33,389 nucleotides of DNA from a virus: the IMG/VR virus record IMGVR_UViG_3300012006_000018, positions 1 to 33,389 of that record, one strand, 5' to 3'. This document shows, piece by piece, positions 11,865-20,433 of this stretch (positions within the stretch are counted from its first letter, which is position 1; each line of letters opens with the position of its first letter). The notes under the pieces are model-generated. The model was not told the DNA's origin and did no database searches. It saw only the letters and a program-made list of their open reading frames with translations. Position numbers and translations under genes: made by a program.

Positions 11865-13177
11865 TCCTTCCCTATTCGCCGAGACACGCATTCTTGCCGT
11901 TCCATGCAAGAACGCAGCGGTGGGGCTGTTTAGTCGCTCACCGGCGGGCAGGCAAGACCGTAGCGGCTATCAATGACATAATCAGGGCAGCAGCTACCTG
12001 TAAGAGCACTTTCCCTTTGTTTGGTTATGTCGCACCGTATCGAAGCCAGGCTAAGTCAGTCGTTTGGGATTACCTCAAGAACTTTGCTCAGCCGATCATC
12101 TTAGACAGCAACGAGGCCGAACTGACCGTTACCCTGATGAACGGGGCGAAAATTAGGCTGTTCGGTGCTGACAACGCCGACGCTATGCGGGGACTAGGCT
12201 TTGACGGGATATACCTAGACGAATACGGCGACTTCAAGCCTAGCGTATGGGGTAACGTCATAAGACCCGCCCTCTCTGACAAGCAGGGATGGTGTGTGTT
12301 TGGTGGCACGCCGAAAGGAAAGAATCAGTTTTGGAACATCTACGAGACAGCTAGGCTAAACCCTGCTGAATGGTTCTTGCTGCGCCTGCCCGCCTCTTCG
12401 TCGGGGCTGCTACCTCCCTCTGAACTCAAAGCAGCTAGGGCGCAATTAACCGACGATCAGTATTTGCAAGAGATGGAAACTTCATTTGAAGCTTCAATCG
12501 TCGGCTCTTTTTTCGGCACAGAACTCAGGGAAGCCGAAGAACAAGGGCGCATCACAAATATTGCTGTCGATCCCGTTGTGCCGGTGCATACGGCATGGGA
12601 CTTGGGCTATCGGGATGACACGGCTATTTGGTGGTATCAGGTCGTTCGGGGAGAGATCCATGTTATCGACTTCTACTCGGTATCGGGCGCGAACATCGAG
12701 GAACTTGCACAAGTCATTACCGACCGAGGCTACCGCTACGGCAAGCACTACCTACCGCACGACGCAAAGGCTAAGACTCTTGCAAGCGGAGGAAAGAGCA
12801 TTATCGAGCAGCTTGCACAGCACTTGGGGCTTGGGACACTTAGCATTGTTCCTGATCTCAGCGTACAAGACGGCATCCAAGCGGTAAGGAAGATGATCCC
12901 CACGACTTGGTTTGACAACAAATGTTACGAGGGCATCGAGGCATTGAAGCAGTATCAGCGCGAGTACGACGAGGACAAAAAGGCATTCAGACAGACCCCG
13001 AGACACGATTGGACTAGCCATCCCGCAGATGCTTTTCGTATGATGGCAATCGCATGGAAGCAAGAGCCGGTAATCAGAGCGCCGGATCGAGAAAAGCCTC
13101 TGATGGTAGGCCCGCAAAACACAGTTACCCTCAACGATATGTGGGCGACTGCTAAACAAAAAGGAGCACGAATATGA
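11846..13177 (+). CDS. Large terminase subunit (packaging ATPase-nuclease), 443 aa
   Basis: This is the ATP-driven motor and headful nuclease. Walker A is AHRRAGKT (31-38); Walker B is IYLDE (122-126), followed by YGDF; motif III is probably FGGTPKGKNQFW near 151-162. The nuclease domain starts at TAWDLGYRDDTAIWW with the first acidic residues, and continues through the KHYLPHDAKAKTLASGGKSI block to a late Asp/His cluster (RHDWTSHPADAFRMMA). Length is normal. It is followed without gap by a small late gene (ATGA overlap). Confidence 0.95.
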   Translation: MGRSEIILPYSPRHAFLPFHARTQRWGCLVAHRRAGKTVAAINDIIRAAATCKSTFPLFGYVAPYRSQAKSVVWDYLKNFAQPIILDSNEAELTVTLMNGAKIRLFGADNADAMRGLGFDGIYLDEYGDFKPSVWGNVIRPALSDKQGWCVFGGTPKGKNQFWNIYETARLNPAEWFLLRLPASSSGLLPPSELKAARAQLTDDQYLQEMETSFEASIVGSFFGTELREAEEQGRITNIAVDPVVPVHTAWDLGYRDDTAIWWYQVVRGEIHVIDFYSVSGANIEELAQVITDRGYRYGKHYLPHDAKAKTLASGGKSIIEQLAQHLGLGTLSIVPDLSVQDGIQAVRKMIPTTWFDNKCYEGIEALKQYQREYDEDKKAFRQTPRHDWTSHPADAFRMMAIAWKQEPVIRAPDREKPLMVGPQNTVTLNDMWATAKQKGARI

Positions 13178-13494
13178 GTGGCGTTTCTTATCCGTATCGT
13201 TATTTTTATGAGCACGTTGCAGCAGGTCAAACCGCGCAAGTATTAGGGCCAACGGGCGCTAAAGGCGACTATCTGCACAGGCTGATCTGTACCGTGACCA
13301 CAGCAGCAACGGGCAACGTCGTTATCGTTGACGGTTCGGGAACGGGCATCTTGACGCACACCGTATTGCCTGCAAGCGCAGGTACTGGCATCAACGTCTA
13401 CAACATCGAGGTCAATGCTGTGAGCGCAGACGGTGCTTGGAAAGTCACTACCGGCGCAGGCGTTGAAGTGATGGCTGTTGGGATATTCAGCTAA
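13174..13494 (+). CDS. Hypothetical structural protein (beta-rich), 106 aa
   Basis: This beta-rich protein (YFYEHVAAGQTAQVLGPTGA, GNVVIVDGSGTGILTHTVLP, AWKVTTGAGVEVMAVGIF) has the composition of phage decoration or stabilising proteins. GGAG precedes the ATG. It lies between terminase and portal, so virion surface or packaging accessory roles are possible; no motif decides. Confidence 0.65.
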   Translation: MSGVSYPYRYFYEHVAAGQTAQVLGPTGAKGDYLHRLICTVTTAATGNVVIVDGSGTGILTHTVLPASAGTGINVYNIEVNAVSADGAWKVTTGAGVEVMAVGIFS

Positions 13495-13649
13495 TGAACA
13501 AGCCCGGTTTGTACGCCAACATCCTAGCCAAACAGGAGCGGATCAAAGCCGGTTCGGGTGAGCGTATGCGTAAGCCTGGCGATCCCGGTGCGCCGACTGC
13601 TAAAGACTTCCGCGAATCAGCTAAGACTGCAAAGCCGGAGAAAAAATGA
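13494..13649 (+). CDS. Small basic conserved phage protein, 51 aa
   Basis: Starts MNKPGLYANILAKQERIKAG and continues GERMRKPGDPGAPTAKDFRE, a pattern that recurs next to phage terminase/portal genes. Very basic and probably disordered. Function unknown; it may bind DNA or scaffolding. The stop overlaps the next ATG. Confidence 0.75.
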   Translation: MNKPGLYANILAKQERIKAGSGERMRKPGDPGAPTAKDFRESAKTAKPEKK

Positions 13650-13936
13650 GCGCAGCATGGACACGCAGCGAAGGCAAGAATCCCCAAGGCGGTCTTAATG
13701 CCAAAGGACGAGCTTCGTACAAAGCTGAAACTGGCGGCACATTAAAGCCACCGGTAAAGGCAGGCGACAATCCGCGCAGAGCCTCATTCCTTGCTCGCAT
13801 GGGCAATATGCCTGGCCCGATGGAAAAGAATGGTAGTCCTACTCGATTGGCATTGGCGTTGAAGGCGTGGGGTGCGTCAAGTAAAGAGGATGCTCGCGCC
13901 AAGGCTCATGCAATCTCGGAGCGTAATCGTGACTGA
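13646..13936 (+). CDS. DUF6321-like protein, 96 aa
   Basis: Begins MSAAWTRSEGKNPQGGLNAK and carries RRASFLARMGNMPGPM, the pattern of a small phage family (DUF6321-like) usually found beside portal genes, role unknown. The C-terminal helix GASSKEDARAKAHAISERN is typical. GGAG lies before the ATG. It overlaps the next gene, which starts with GTG. Confidence 0.75.
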   Translation: MSAAWTRSEGKNPQGGLNAKGRASYKAETGGTLKPPVKAGDNPRRASFLARMGNMPGPMEKNGSPTRLALALKAWGASSKEDARAKAHAISERNRD

Positions 13937-14672
13937 GCAAGAGCGCATAGCGGCGGCGCTGGCGTATCAGCAGGCGCAGCAACCGGCAAGGATGAACCCT
14001 AACCTAGCGACGCAAGGAGTAAGGGCAAGAGAAAACGCATCTACATTTAATTCAAATTTAGGTGTAATTCCACAAACATTGTCTGCGGTAAATCGCGCAT
14101 TGCCTTTGCCAACGAATGCCCGTGTATATGTGGAGTCTGTAATAGATCAAAGAAAAGACCCAATTACAAATAAAGATTTTACAAATGAGGAACTCAATGT
14201 AATTCGTGATTTGGTTCAAGCGTCGTATCAACCAAATGAATACAAAAATGAACCGTTAGCAGCAACTCCCGGATATGTTAATTACAGCACTTATAAAAAG
14301 CCTTTGCCATCGTTAGAAGGCAGGCAATATCCCGTAACCATGCACTCAGGCCCGGCGATGGCTACTCCGCGTGGCAGAGTAGGAACAACGTTAGGGCAAT
14401 TTAATTACGGATTAAATTCGAATGGTGATATTGAAGTAAAAGACAAATATGACTTCAATGAGATACCGGGAATTAATGAATATAAAGACACAAGTGCATT
14501 GAACAAAGTTGCATTAACACTTAAAAGCGGTGGTTATATACCCGCTAGAGTTTATGGACAAGAAATGCTACCGGCAGGATCAGGTCGAGACGTAAACGTT
14601 GTAATTCCAAAAGAAAAATTTGGCGAAAATTACAACCAACTCGCTGAAGCACTTAAAAAGTTAGGGCGATAA
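13929..14672 (+). CDS. Hypothetical protein, 247 aa, AT-rich insert-like gene
   Basis: GGAG eight bases before GTG 13929 sets the start; a longer frame from 13872 overlaps the previous gene. The N-terminus is Gln/Ala-rich (TEQERIAAALAYQQAQQPAR), then follows a soluble mixed region (YVESVIDQRKDPITNKDFTN; MHSGPAMATPRGRVGTTLGQ; a tail with VVIPKEKFGENYNQLAEALK). No family is recognised. From about 14040 the DNA is much more AT-rich than the terminase and portal genes around it, suggesting recent acquisition. Confidence 0.75.
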   Translation: MTEQERIAAALAYQQAQQPARMNPNLATQGVRARENASTFNSNLGVIPQTLSAVNRALPLPTNARVYVESVIDQRKDPITNKDFTNEELNVIRDLVQASYQPNEYKNEPLAATPGYVNYSTYKKPLPSLEGRQYPVTMHSGPAMATPRGRVGTTLGQFNYGLNSNGDIEVKDKYDFNEIPGINEYKDTSALNKVALTLKSGGYIPARVYGQEMLPAGSGRDVNVVIPKEKFGENYNQLAEALKKLGR

Positions 14673-14674
14673 AC

Positions 14675-16978
14675 ATGGATGAGCAAAGCACAGGCTTGCA
14701 AAAGCTGCTGCACAACGTCGCAGCGTATGACGGTGACTTTAAGAAGTGGGAAGCCCGCGCTCAAAAGATCATCAAGCGTTATCGGGATGATAACCGCAGT
14801 CAGAACACCAACGAGACTGCCAAGTTCAACATCCTGTGGAGCAATGTTCAGACGTTGATCCCTGCTGTCTACGCGCGTCTGCCCAAAGCTGATGTGTCGC
14901 GGCGTTTCGGTGATAACGACCAAGTGGGACGTGTTGCGTCGTTGTTGATAGAACGGGCGCTCGATTTCGAGATCGAGCACTATCCCGATTTCCGCGCAAC
15001 CATGAAGCATTGCGTTGAGGATCGCTTCCTCGGCGGGCGCGGTACATCATGGGTGCGGTATGAGCCTCATGTGCAGGCTGTCGATATGCCCGAGGATGGG
15101 CTGGAAATTACCGAGGACATTGACGAGCCGGAAGCGGGCAATCAAGCCTTGGCTGGCGAAGAACCGCTAGAACAGATCGAATACGAATGCGCTCCCGTTG
15201 ATTATGTGCATTGGAAAGACTTCGGGCACTCTGTTGCTAGGACATGGGAAGAAGTCACGGCTGTTTGGCGGTGGGTTTACATGACCCGCGAGGCGCTGAT
15301 TGAGCGTTTCGGCGATGAAGTGGGCGAAAAGATACCTTTCGATGCAGGCCCGGACACCCTCAAGCAGTACGGTCAAAGCACCAAGGAACACACTCGCGCA
15401 AAGATTTGTGAGTATTGGGACAAGGAAACCGGCAAGGTTTATTGGTTTAGCAAGTCTATGCCGAAAATCATTGACGAGCGCGACGACCCGCTGGAGTTGG
15501 AAGGATTCTTCCCCTGCCCGCGTCCGTTGTATGCCACCGTCACAAGCGATACCTTAGTTCCTGTCCCTGACTTCGTGCTCTATCAAGATCAGGCAAACGA
15601 GCTGGATATTCTGTCTGACCGCATCGACGGCTTGGTCAAGGCTTTGCGTGTGCGCGGCGTGTATGACGCTTCACAGCCTGCATTGCAGCGACTGATGACC
15701 GAGGGCGAGAACAACGCTCTGTTGCCGGTCGATACTTGGATGGCGTTTGGTGAGAAAGGCGGCTTGAAAGGCGCGATTGACTTCCTGCCTATCGACATGA
15801 TTGCCGCCACGTTGATCCAATGCTACCAAGCGCGGACGGAAATCAAGAACCAAATCTACGAAATCACAGGCCTGTCGGACATTATCCGGGGATCGTCGTT
15901 TGCGTCCGAGACGGCTACCGCGCAACAGATTAAGGGGCAATACGCTTCGATTCGGTTGCGTGCCATGCAGGAAGATGTGGCGCTGTTTGCGACGGGCTTG
16001 CTTCGTCTGAAGGCGCAGGTTATCTGCACTAAGTTCACGCCCGAGACGATCCTGCAATATGCTGCTGCAAATCAGTTAGAGCCGCAAGATCAGCAATTGA
16101 TTCCCCAGGCACTCGCGCTGCTGAAAGACAAGCCCCTGCGGAACTTCCGCATTGAGGTGGCAGCGGATTCGCTGGTGCAGTTGGACGAACAGCAGATGAA
16201 GCGGGATCGGGCTGAGTTCATTTCCGCATTGGGTGCGTTCTTGCGAGAAGCCTTGCCGCTTGGTACGCAAGCGCCGGAACTTGTGCCGATGATTGGCGAA
16301 ACGATGAAGTTCATGGTTGCATCGTTCAAAGGTGCGCGGCAGCTTGAGGGTGCAATAGATCAAGGCATCAATAAGATTGTAAACCGCCCGCCGCCACAGC
16401 CTCAGCAGAATCCCGAAATGCTCAAAATGCAAGCTGAGCAGCAAATGGCGCAAGGGAAGATGCAAGCAGACGGTCAGCTTGAGCAAGCGAAGATGCAAGC
16501 AACAATGCAAATTGAGCAAGCAAAGTTGCAAGCACAGATGCAAATAGATCAAGCAAAGTTGCAGATTGAACAGGCTAAGACGCAGCGCGAAATTGAAGTT
16601 GAGCAGATGCGTGCTCAGATGGACGCTCAGAAAATGGAGTTTGAGCGTCAGAAAGCCGAAATGGAAGAGCAATACAACCGGTGGAAAACTGAGCTTGATG
16701 CAGCAACAAAAGTTACCGTGGCACGCATTAGCGCCAATCCTGGGCAAGATTTGCAACTGCTACAGGCTGCAAATGCGGCTTCAGAGCGCATGACTGCCGA
16801 ACTTGGGGATAACGTTGTTGCTGCTGTTCAGCAAGTCGCTAATCTGCACGAGGACATGGCAAACAAGGCTAATGCGACGATGGACAACATCGCCTCGATG
16901 ATCCAAACGCTGAATGCGCCTAAACGCATCATTCGAGGGCCTGATGGCAAAGCAATAGGCGTTGAAATTGCCGTATGA
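14675..16978 (+). CDS. Portal protein (P22-like), 767 aa
   Basis: The head-tail connector: N-terminal helix (KWEARAQKIIKRYRDDNRSQ), the typical NILWSNVQTLIPAVYARLPK start of the portal core, an acidic clip region, and the core LYQDQANELDILSDRIDGLV plus GLSDIIRGSSFASETATAQQ. The C-terminal ~180 residues are Gln/Met-rich coiled coil with 11-residue repeats, like the long barrel of P22 portal (725 aa). It should form the dodecameric ring on which terminase and adaptor assemble. Stop overlaps the next ATG. Confidence 0.93.
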   Translation: MDEQSTGLQKLLHNVAAYDGDFKKWEARAQKIIKRYRDDNRSQNTNETAKFNILWSNVQTLIPAVYARLPKADVSRRFGDNDQVGRVASLLIERALDFEIEHYPDFRATMKHCVEDRFLGGRGTSWVRYEPHVQAVDMPEDGLEITEDIDEPEAGNQALAGEEPLEQIEYECAPVDYVHWKDFGHSVARTWEEVTAVWRWVYMTREALIERFGDEVGEKIPFDAGPDTLKQYGQSTKEHTRAKICEYWDKETGKVYWFSKSMPKIIDERDDPLELEGFFPCPRPLYATVTSDTLVPVPDFVLYQDQANELDILSDRIDGLVKALRVRGVYDASQPALQRLMTEGENNALLPVDTWMAFGEKGGLKGAIDFLPIDMIAATLIQCYQARTEIKNQIYEITGLSDIIRGSSFASETATAQQIKGQYASIRLRAMQEDVALFATGLLRLKAQVICTKFTPETILQYAAANQLEPQDQQLIPQALALLKDKPLRNFRIEVAADSLVQLDEQQMKRDRAEFISALGAFLREALPLGTQAPELVPMIGETMKFMVASFKGARQLEGAIDQGINKIVNRPPPQPQQNPEMLKMQAEQQMAQGKMQADGQLEQAKMQATMQIEQAKLQAQMQIDQAKLQIEQAKTQREIEVEQMRAQMDAQKMEFERQKAEMEEQYNRWKTELDAATKVTVARISANPGQDLQLLQAANAASERMTAELGDNVVAAVQQVANLHEDMANKANATMDNIASMIQTLNAPKRIIRGPDGKAIGVEIAV
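16448..16579 (+). repeat. 33-bp (11-codon) imperfect tandem repeats in portal C-terminus
   Basis: About four imperfect 33-bp units encode an EQAKLQAQMQI-type hendecad (roughly residues 592-635 of the portal). Units begin near 16448, 16481, 16514 and 16547, the last shortened. Hendecad phase suits a right-handed coiled coil and copy number could vary. Confidence 0.75.
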
Positions 16979-17322
16979 ACGGAGGATGGGACACCGGCAC
17001 ATGGGGTGATGCGACATGGGACTTCGTTCCCGTTATTGTCGATATTGATACCCATGATGGCGACAAGCTGAAAGATCGCTTTGCAAGGGAAAAGGCGGTA
17101 CGGGAGCAACGTCGCAAGGAAGTCCTCGCCCTGTATGAAAGAATTGTTGAGGGCAAGGAAGATATCCCCGAAGTTGTTGAGCCGCTGAATTACATAACCA
17201 AACAACAGATTTTGACAAGCAATCTTAATTTTGATAAATTGATTGCTGATCTTAAGAATGCTGAACAAATATGGCATCAGCACGTCGAAAACGATGACGA
17301 GGAAATTCTTCTACTCTTATGA
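16975..17322 (+). CDS. Hypothetical head-module protein, 115 aa
   Basis: The N-terminus is Trp/Gly/Thr-rich (MNGGWDTGTWGDATWDFVPV), then a charged helical section (LKDRFAREKAVREQRRKEVL) and an acidic end. It sits between portal and scaffold, as do similar unknown proteins in related podoviruses. Overlaps on both sides indicate coupled translation. Function unknown. Confidence 0.7.
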   Translation: MNGGWDTGTWGDATWDFVPVIVDIDTHDGDKLKDRFAREKAVREQRRKEVLALYERIVEGKEDIPEVVEPLNYITKQQILTSNLNFDKLIADLKNAEQIWHQHVENDDEEILLLL

Positions 17323-17660
17323 GAAAACGTTGGGTTTACGTTGACGGTGAAGCGATTGAAATTGGCGATTATGAGCCGACTGCTGTGCATCACATCATGC
17401 CTGACATTCAGCCGTATCAGTCGATGATTGACGGGTCGATGATTACAAGTCGCAGTCGTCACCGCGAACACCTGCAAGCGCACGGTTGTGTTGAAGTTGG
17501 AAACGAGATTATGGAAACAAAAGTTGCGCCGGTTAAAGATAACCGCAGGGAAGTCTTGAGGCAGCAACTGGCAAATGTTACGCACGCGGAAGCAAACAGG
17601 ATTTTGAACAAGCTGCGCGACGACGCACGATTTACCCGCAACCCCCACAGGGAGAGATAA
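17319..17660 (+). CDS. Hypothetical head-module protein, 113 aa
   Basis: Starts MRKRWVYVDGEAIEIGDYEP, then MPDIQPYQSMIDGSMITSRS and RHREHLQAHGCVEVGNE. Short proteins of this form (a 'WVYVDGEAIE...PDIQPYQSMIDG...ITSRSRHREHL' pattern) accompany scaffold genes in many podoviruses; their role is unknown. The C-terminus is helical and basic. It overlaps its neighbour upstream and ends one base before the scaffold ATG. Confidence 0.75.
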   Translation: MRKRWVYVDGEAIEIGDYEPTAVHHIMPDIQPYQSMIDGSMITSRSRHREHLQAHGCVEVGNEIMETKVAPVKDNRREVLRQQLANVTHAEANRILNKLRDDARFTRNPHRER

Positions 17661-18662
17661 ATGTCCGATCTGAACGCAATTGCCCCGGTTGAAGATACAC
17701 GCAGGGAAATGCTTGAGCAGCAGTTTGACCAAGCCGTCAATGCGCCGCCAGGCGAGATGCCTCGTGAGGATGTGCCGCGAGATACGGAAGGCAAGTTTGT
17801 CCCGCGCGAAGCTGAGCAGACGATGGTGCAGCAGGCAGGTGGTGAACAACCATCCGCTGAAGAGCCGGTGTGGAAACGCCCACCAGCGTCGTGGAAAAAG
17901 GATTATCACGACGTATGGCAGACTGCCGATGACCGGCTGAAGGAATACGCCTGGCAGCGCGAAGAACAGATGAAGGCAGGGGTTCAGCCCCTGATGGAAA
18001 AAGCTAGGTTTGCAGATCAGTATCAAGAGGTAATGAACCCTTACATGGACACGATCCGTGGACTAGGGATTGATGGGCCAAAAGCCGTCAAAGCGTTGAT
18101 GGAAGCAGATCATGCTTTGCGTTACAGCGACCCGCAGCAGAAGCAACAACTTTTCTTGCGTCTCGCTCAGCAGTACGGTGTGAATTTTGGTGATGGTAGT
18201 CAACTGCAACAACAGGCGACTGTCGATCCAAGCATCTCAGCATTGCAGCAAGAACTCAATCGGGTTCGTGGTGAGGTGATGAGTTGGAAGGAAGAACAAG
18301 AGCAAGTGCAGAATCAGTCATTGCTTGGCGAAATCAACAATTTCGCTATGCGGGCTGAGCATTTTGAAGAAGCGCGACCAACAATGATTTCGCTGCTGCA
18401 AAGCGGTGTGGCGGCTACATTGGAGGAAGCGTATGAAAAAGCAATACGCCTAGACGACAACCTTTATCAGCAAGTTCAGCAGAGCCGACAAGCCCAAGCT
18501 GAAACTCAGCAAAAGGTAGCAGCGAATAATGCTGCTAAGAAAGCTAGAGCGGCAGCGGTAAGTGTCAGAAGCGCCGCACCCGGTGCGACAACGGCTACCA
18601 AAGCGCAAGATCGACGATCCATGCTTGCCGAACAATTCGACAACGTAGCGGATCGACTCTAA
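17661..18662 (+). CDS. Putative scaffolding protein, 333 aa
   Basis: This is a highly charged, helix-rich, Gln/Glu/Ala-rich protein directly before the capsid gene, the normal place for a scaffold. Helical sections include QQFDQAVNAPPGEMPREDV, ALRYSDPQQKQQLFLRLAQQ and ELNRVRGEVMSWKEEQEQV, ending in an Ala/Lys/Arg-rich tail, as in scaffolds whose basic C-terminus contacts the coat. GGAGAG precedes the ATG. Scaffold function is inferred from position and composition. Confidence 0.82.
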   Translation: MSDLNAIAPVEDTRREMLEQQFDQAVNAPPGEMPREDVPRDTEGKFVPREAEQTMVQQAGGEQPSAEEPVWKRPPASWKKDYHDVWQTADDRLKEYAWQREEQMKAGVQPLMEKARFADQYQEVMNPYMDTIRGLGIDGPKAVKALMEADHALRYSDPQQKQQLFLRLAQQYGVNFGDGSQLQQQATVDPSISALQQELNRVRGEVMSWKEEQEQVQNQSLLGEINNFAMRAEHFEEARPTMISLLQSGVAATLEEAYEKAIRLDDNLYQQVQQSRQAQAETQQKVAANNAAKKARAAAVSVRSAAPGATTATKAQDRRSMLAEQFDNVADRL

Positions 18663-18681
18663 AAACTGATAGGAGAATATA

Positions 18682-18929
18682 ATGGCTTTCGCCAATAGTT
18701 CTATCAGCGATATCATTGCGACCAACATCCAAAGTCGTACTGGTGAACTCGCTGACAACGTAACAAACAACAACGCCCTCTTGCGCCGACTGAAGGAACG
18801 TGGAAACGTTAAGACCTTCTCCGGCGGTAACGTAATCTTGCAAGAGATCATGTACAACGACACGGCTACCAACAACACCAACAGCTATAGCGGCTATGAA
18901 GTGTTGAATGTGAGCCAAAACAGTCCCAT
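18682..18929 (+). CDS. Major capsid protein, exon 1 (codons 1-82 plus two bases)
   Basis: AGGAG precedes ATG 18682. The exon encodes MAFANSSISDIIATNIQSRT through VLNVSQNSP and the first two bases (AT) of an isoleucine codon. Without splicing, reading continues 11 more residues to TGA at 18964-18966, giving a useless 94-residue stub. Joined to 19188-19941 it gives a continuous 333-residue coat protein. Phage coat proteins of this group continue in the same way here (SPI-SAAQFS...). The exon end, CCAU, forms the 5' side of the intron's P1 helix. Confidence 0.92.
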
Positions 18930-19187
18930 TAATGCATTGGTGGCCTTGCAGAGAAATCTGCATTGAATAACTTTGTGAATTCGGTGAAACCCTGACCATT
19001 AAGTTGAAGGCAATACCGAGCCAAGCCCGCAAGGGAAGGTGTAACGACTAGAGGGTGACTCCTCGTAGAGCCAAGTGGCTCGAAGTGCAAAGAACCCGAA
19101 AGGGTTGTGAGATAGTCTGCTCTGCATAGAAATATGCAGCAGTCCGAAAGGGCGGCAAGGAAGTAACGAATCCTTGTGAACACATGG
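18930..19187 (+). ncRNA. Group I intron (IC3-like), 258 nt, no ORF, in the capsid gene
   Basis: A self-splicing intron. P1: exon CCAU plus intron UAA (18926-18932) pairs with UUGGUGG (18937-18943) with U18929.G18940 at the splice site. P10: GCAUUG (18934-18939) pairs with UAGUGC, the start of exon 2 (19188-19193). P2: 18947-18952/18957-18962, GAAA loop. P3: ACCCT 18989-18993 with AGGGT 19052-19056. P6: 19020-19022/19038-19040 and CCC-GCAA-GGG. P7: GACTA 19046-19050 with TAGTC 19113-19117. P9: 19122-19128/19133-19139 with GAAA loop, then more hairpins. It ends in G19187. The core words CGAGCCAAGC and GAAGGTGTA..GACTAGA match tRNA-type bacterial group I introns. Splicing joins the exons in frame. 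No homing endonuclease is encoded. Confidence 0.93.
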
Positions 19188-19941
19188 TAGTGCAGCACAG
19201 TTCAGTATCACTCAATACGCTTCGGCAGTTTCGATCAGCGGTCTTGAGATGATTCAGAACAGCGGCAAAGAGGCAATCATCGACCTGCTCGATGGTCGTA
19301 TGGCTGTTGCTGAAGCGCAGATTGCTAACCGTATCAGCGGCGACCTGTACTTGGACGGAACGGGCAACGCAGGAAAAAACCTAACCGGGCTTGGGGCGGC
19401 GCTTCCTGACTCGCCAAATACTGGGACGTACGGTGGAATTGATCGTGCTACTTGGACGTTTTGGCGCTCGGTTGCCTATTCCGGCGTAACCAACGGCGGT
19501 GCTGCTGTGACTGCAAGCAACATTCAGCAGTACATGGACAGCGTGGCGGTTCAGTTGATCCGGGGTACGGACAAGCCTGACCTGATCGTGGCTGACAACA
19601 ACTACTATCGTCTCTACCTGCAATCGCTCCAGTCGATTCAGCGCATTACCGATAGCGGTTCGTCGATGGCTGGTGCTGGCTTTGCCTCGCTGAAATACTT
19701 TGGCGCTGGTATGGCTTCGGACGTGGTGCTTGATGGTGGTATCGGTTCTGCTGCAACCGCTAACCATATGTTCTTCCTGAACACCAAGTACCTGATGTTC
19801 CGTCCGCACGCTGACCGGAACTTTGTTCCTATCGGTGGTGAACGCCAAGCAGTCAACCAGGACGCGATCGTGAAATTAATCGGGTGGGCTGGAAATCTTA
19901 CGTCAAGCGGCCCGCAGTTCTGCGGCGTGCTGATCGCATAA
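19188..19941 (+). CDS. Major capsid protein, exon 2
   Basis: The exon begins T-AGT-GCA-GCA-CAG, completing Ile83 and reading SAAQFSITQYASAVSISGLE, MIQNSGKEAII, and ends at TAA 19941. It supplies residues 83-333, with the coat-protein core (AEAQIANRISGDLYLDGTGN) and HMFFLNTKYLMFRPHADRNF near the C-terminus. An internal ATG (19249) opens a 230-codon frame but has no ribosome site, so independent translation is unlikely. Total spliced coding length, 248 + 754 = 1002 nt, is a multiple of three. HK97-type fold is expected but not shown. Confidence 0.92.
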
Positions 19942-19953
19942 GGAGAAAATAAA

Positions 19954-20433
19954 ATGCCAACTTTCAGCGTAAGTAACCAAGCAGGTATTACCCTGACCAA
20001 CGTGGATGCAACTTCGCAATTCACTACCGGTACGGTTGTTAACCTGTCCGACGGCGGTCAAGCCGTGTATGTCCAAGCTCTGTCTGAAATCAGCACCTAT
20101 GCGGCTGTCGCAGTCTATGACACCCAAAAGGCGCAGATGATGACCACCACGCTCGCAGCGACTTGCAAGCGGATTGGTTTCGCTCAGACTTCCATCGCTT
20201 CGGGCTACTACGGTTGGGTGCAAATGGGCGGCAAGGTGTTGGTTAACCTGGCTGCTAATGCTGCCCCTAACGTCCCGCTCTACACCACCGCAACCGCTGG
20301 CGTGCTGGATGATGCTGTGGTTTCGGGTGGCGCGGTGTTTGGCCTTGTGGCTACCACTTCGATTTCCAACGCAACTGCGGTGACCTGCATTGCTGGTTAC
20401 CCGCACATCGCTTCGGGCATCGCGGGCACTTAA
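19954..20433 (+). CDS. Capsid-associated beta-rich protein (decoration/stabilising type), 159 aa
   Basis: This beta-rich, Thr/Ala-rich protein begins MPTFSVSNQAGITLTNVDAT and carries YYGWVQMGGKVLVNLAANAA and GAVFGLVATTSISNATAVTC. The composition and position immediately after the capsid gene are those of head decoration or stabilising proteins (often DUF2190-like). GGAG precedes the ATG. Its stop overlaps the next ATG by one base. Surface location is inferred. Confidence 0.75.
   Translation: MPTFSVSNQAGITLTNVDATSQFTTGTVVNLSDGGQAVYVQALSEISTYAAVAVYDTQKAQMMTTTLAATCKRIGFAQTSIASGYYGWVQMGGKVLVNLAANAAPNVPLYTTATAGVLDDAVVSGGAVFGLVATTSISNATAVTCIAGYPHIASGIAGT

Noticed and set aside
18930-19187. Homing endonuclease or maturase within the intron
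   Set aside because: The 258 nt are fully used by the ribozyme core; reading frames there are short and show no LAGLIDADG, GIY-YIG or HNH motif.
18682-19941. Capsid gene as a pseudogene broken by stop codons
   Set aside because: The separation is 258 nt of structured non-coding RNA with exact in-frame exon joining and complete intron helices, so splicing explains it better than decay.
19249-19941. Independent 230-aa protein starting at internal ATG
   Set aside because: No ribosome site upstream, and the frame extends upstream in typical capsid sequence to the splice junction.
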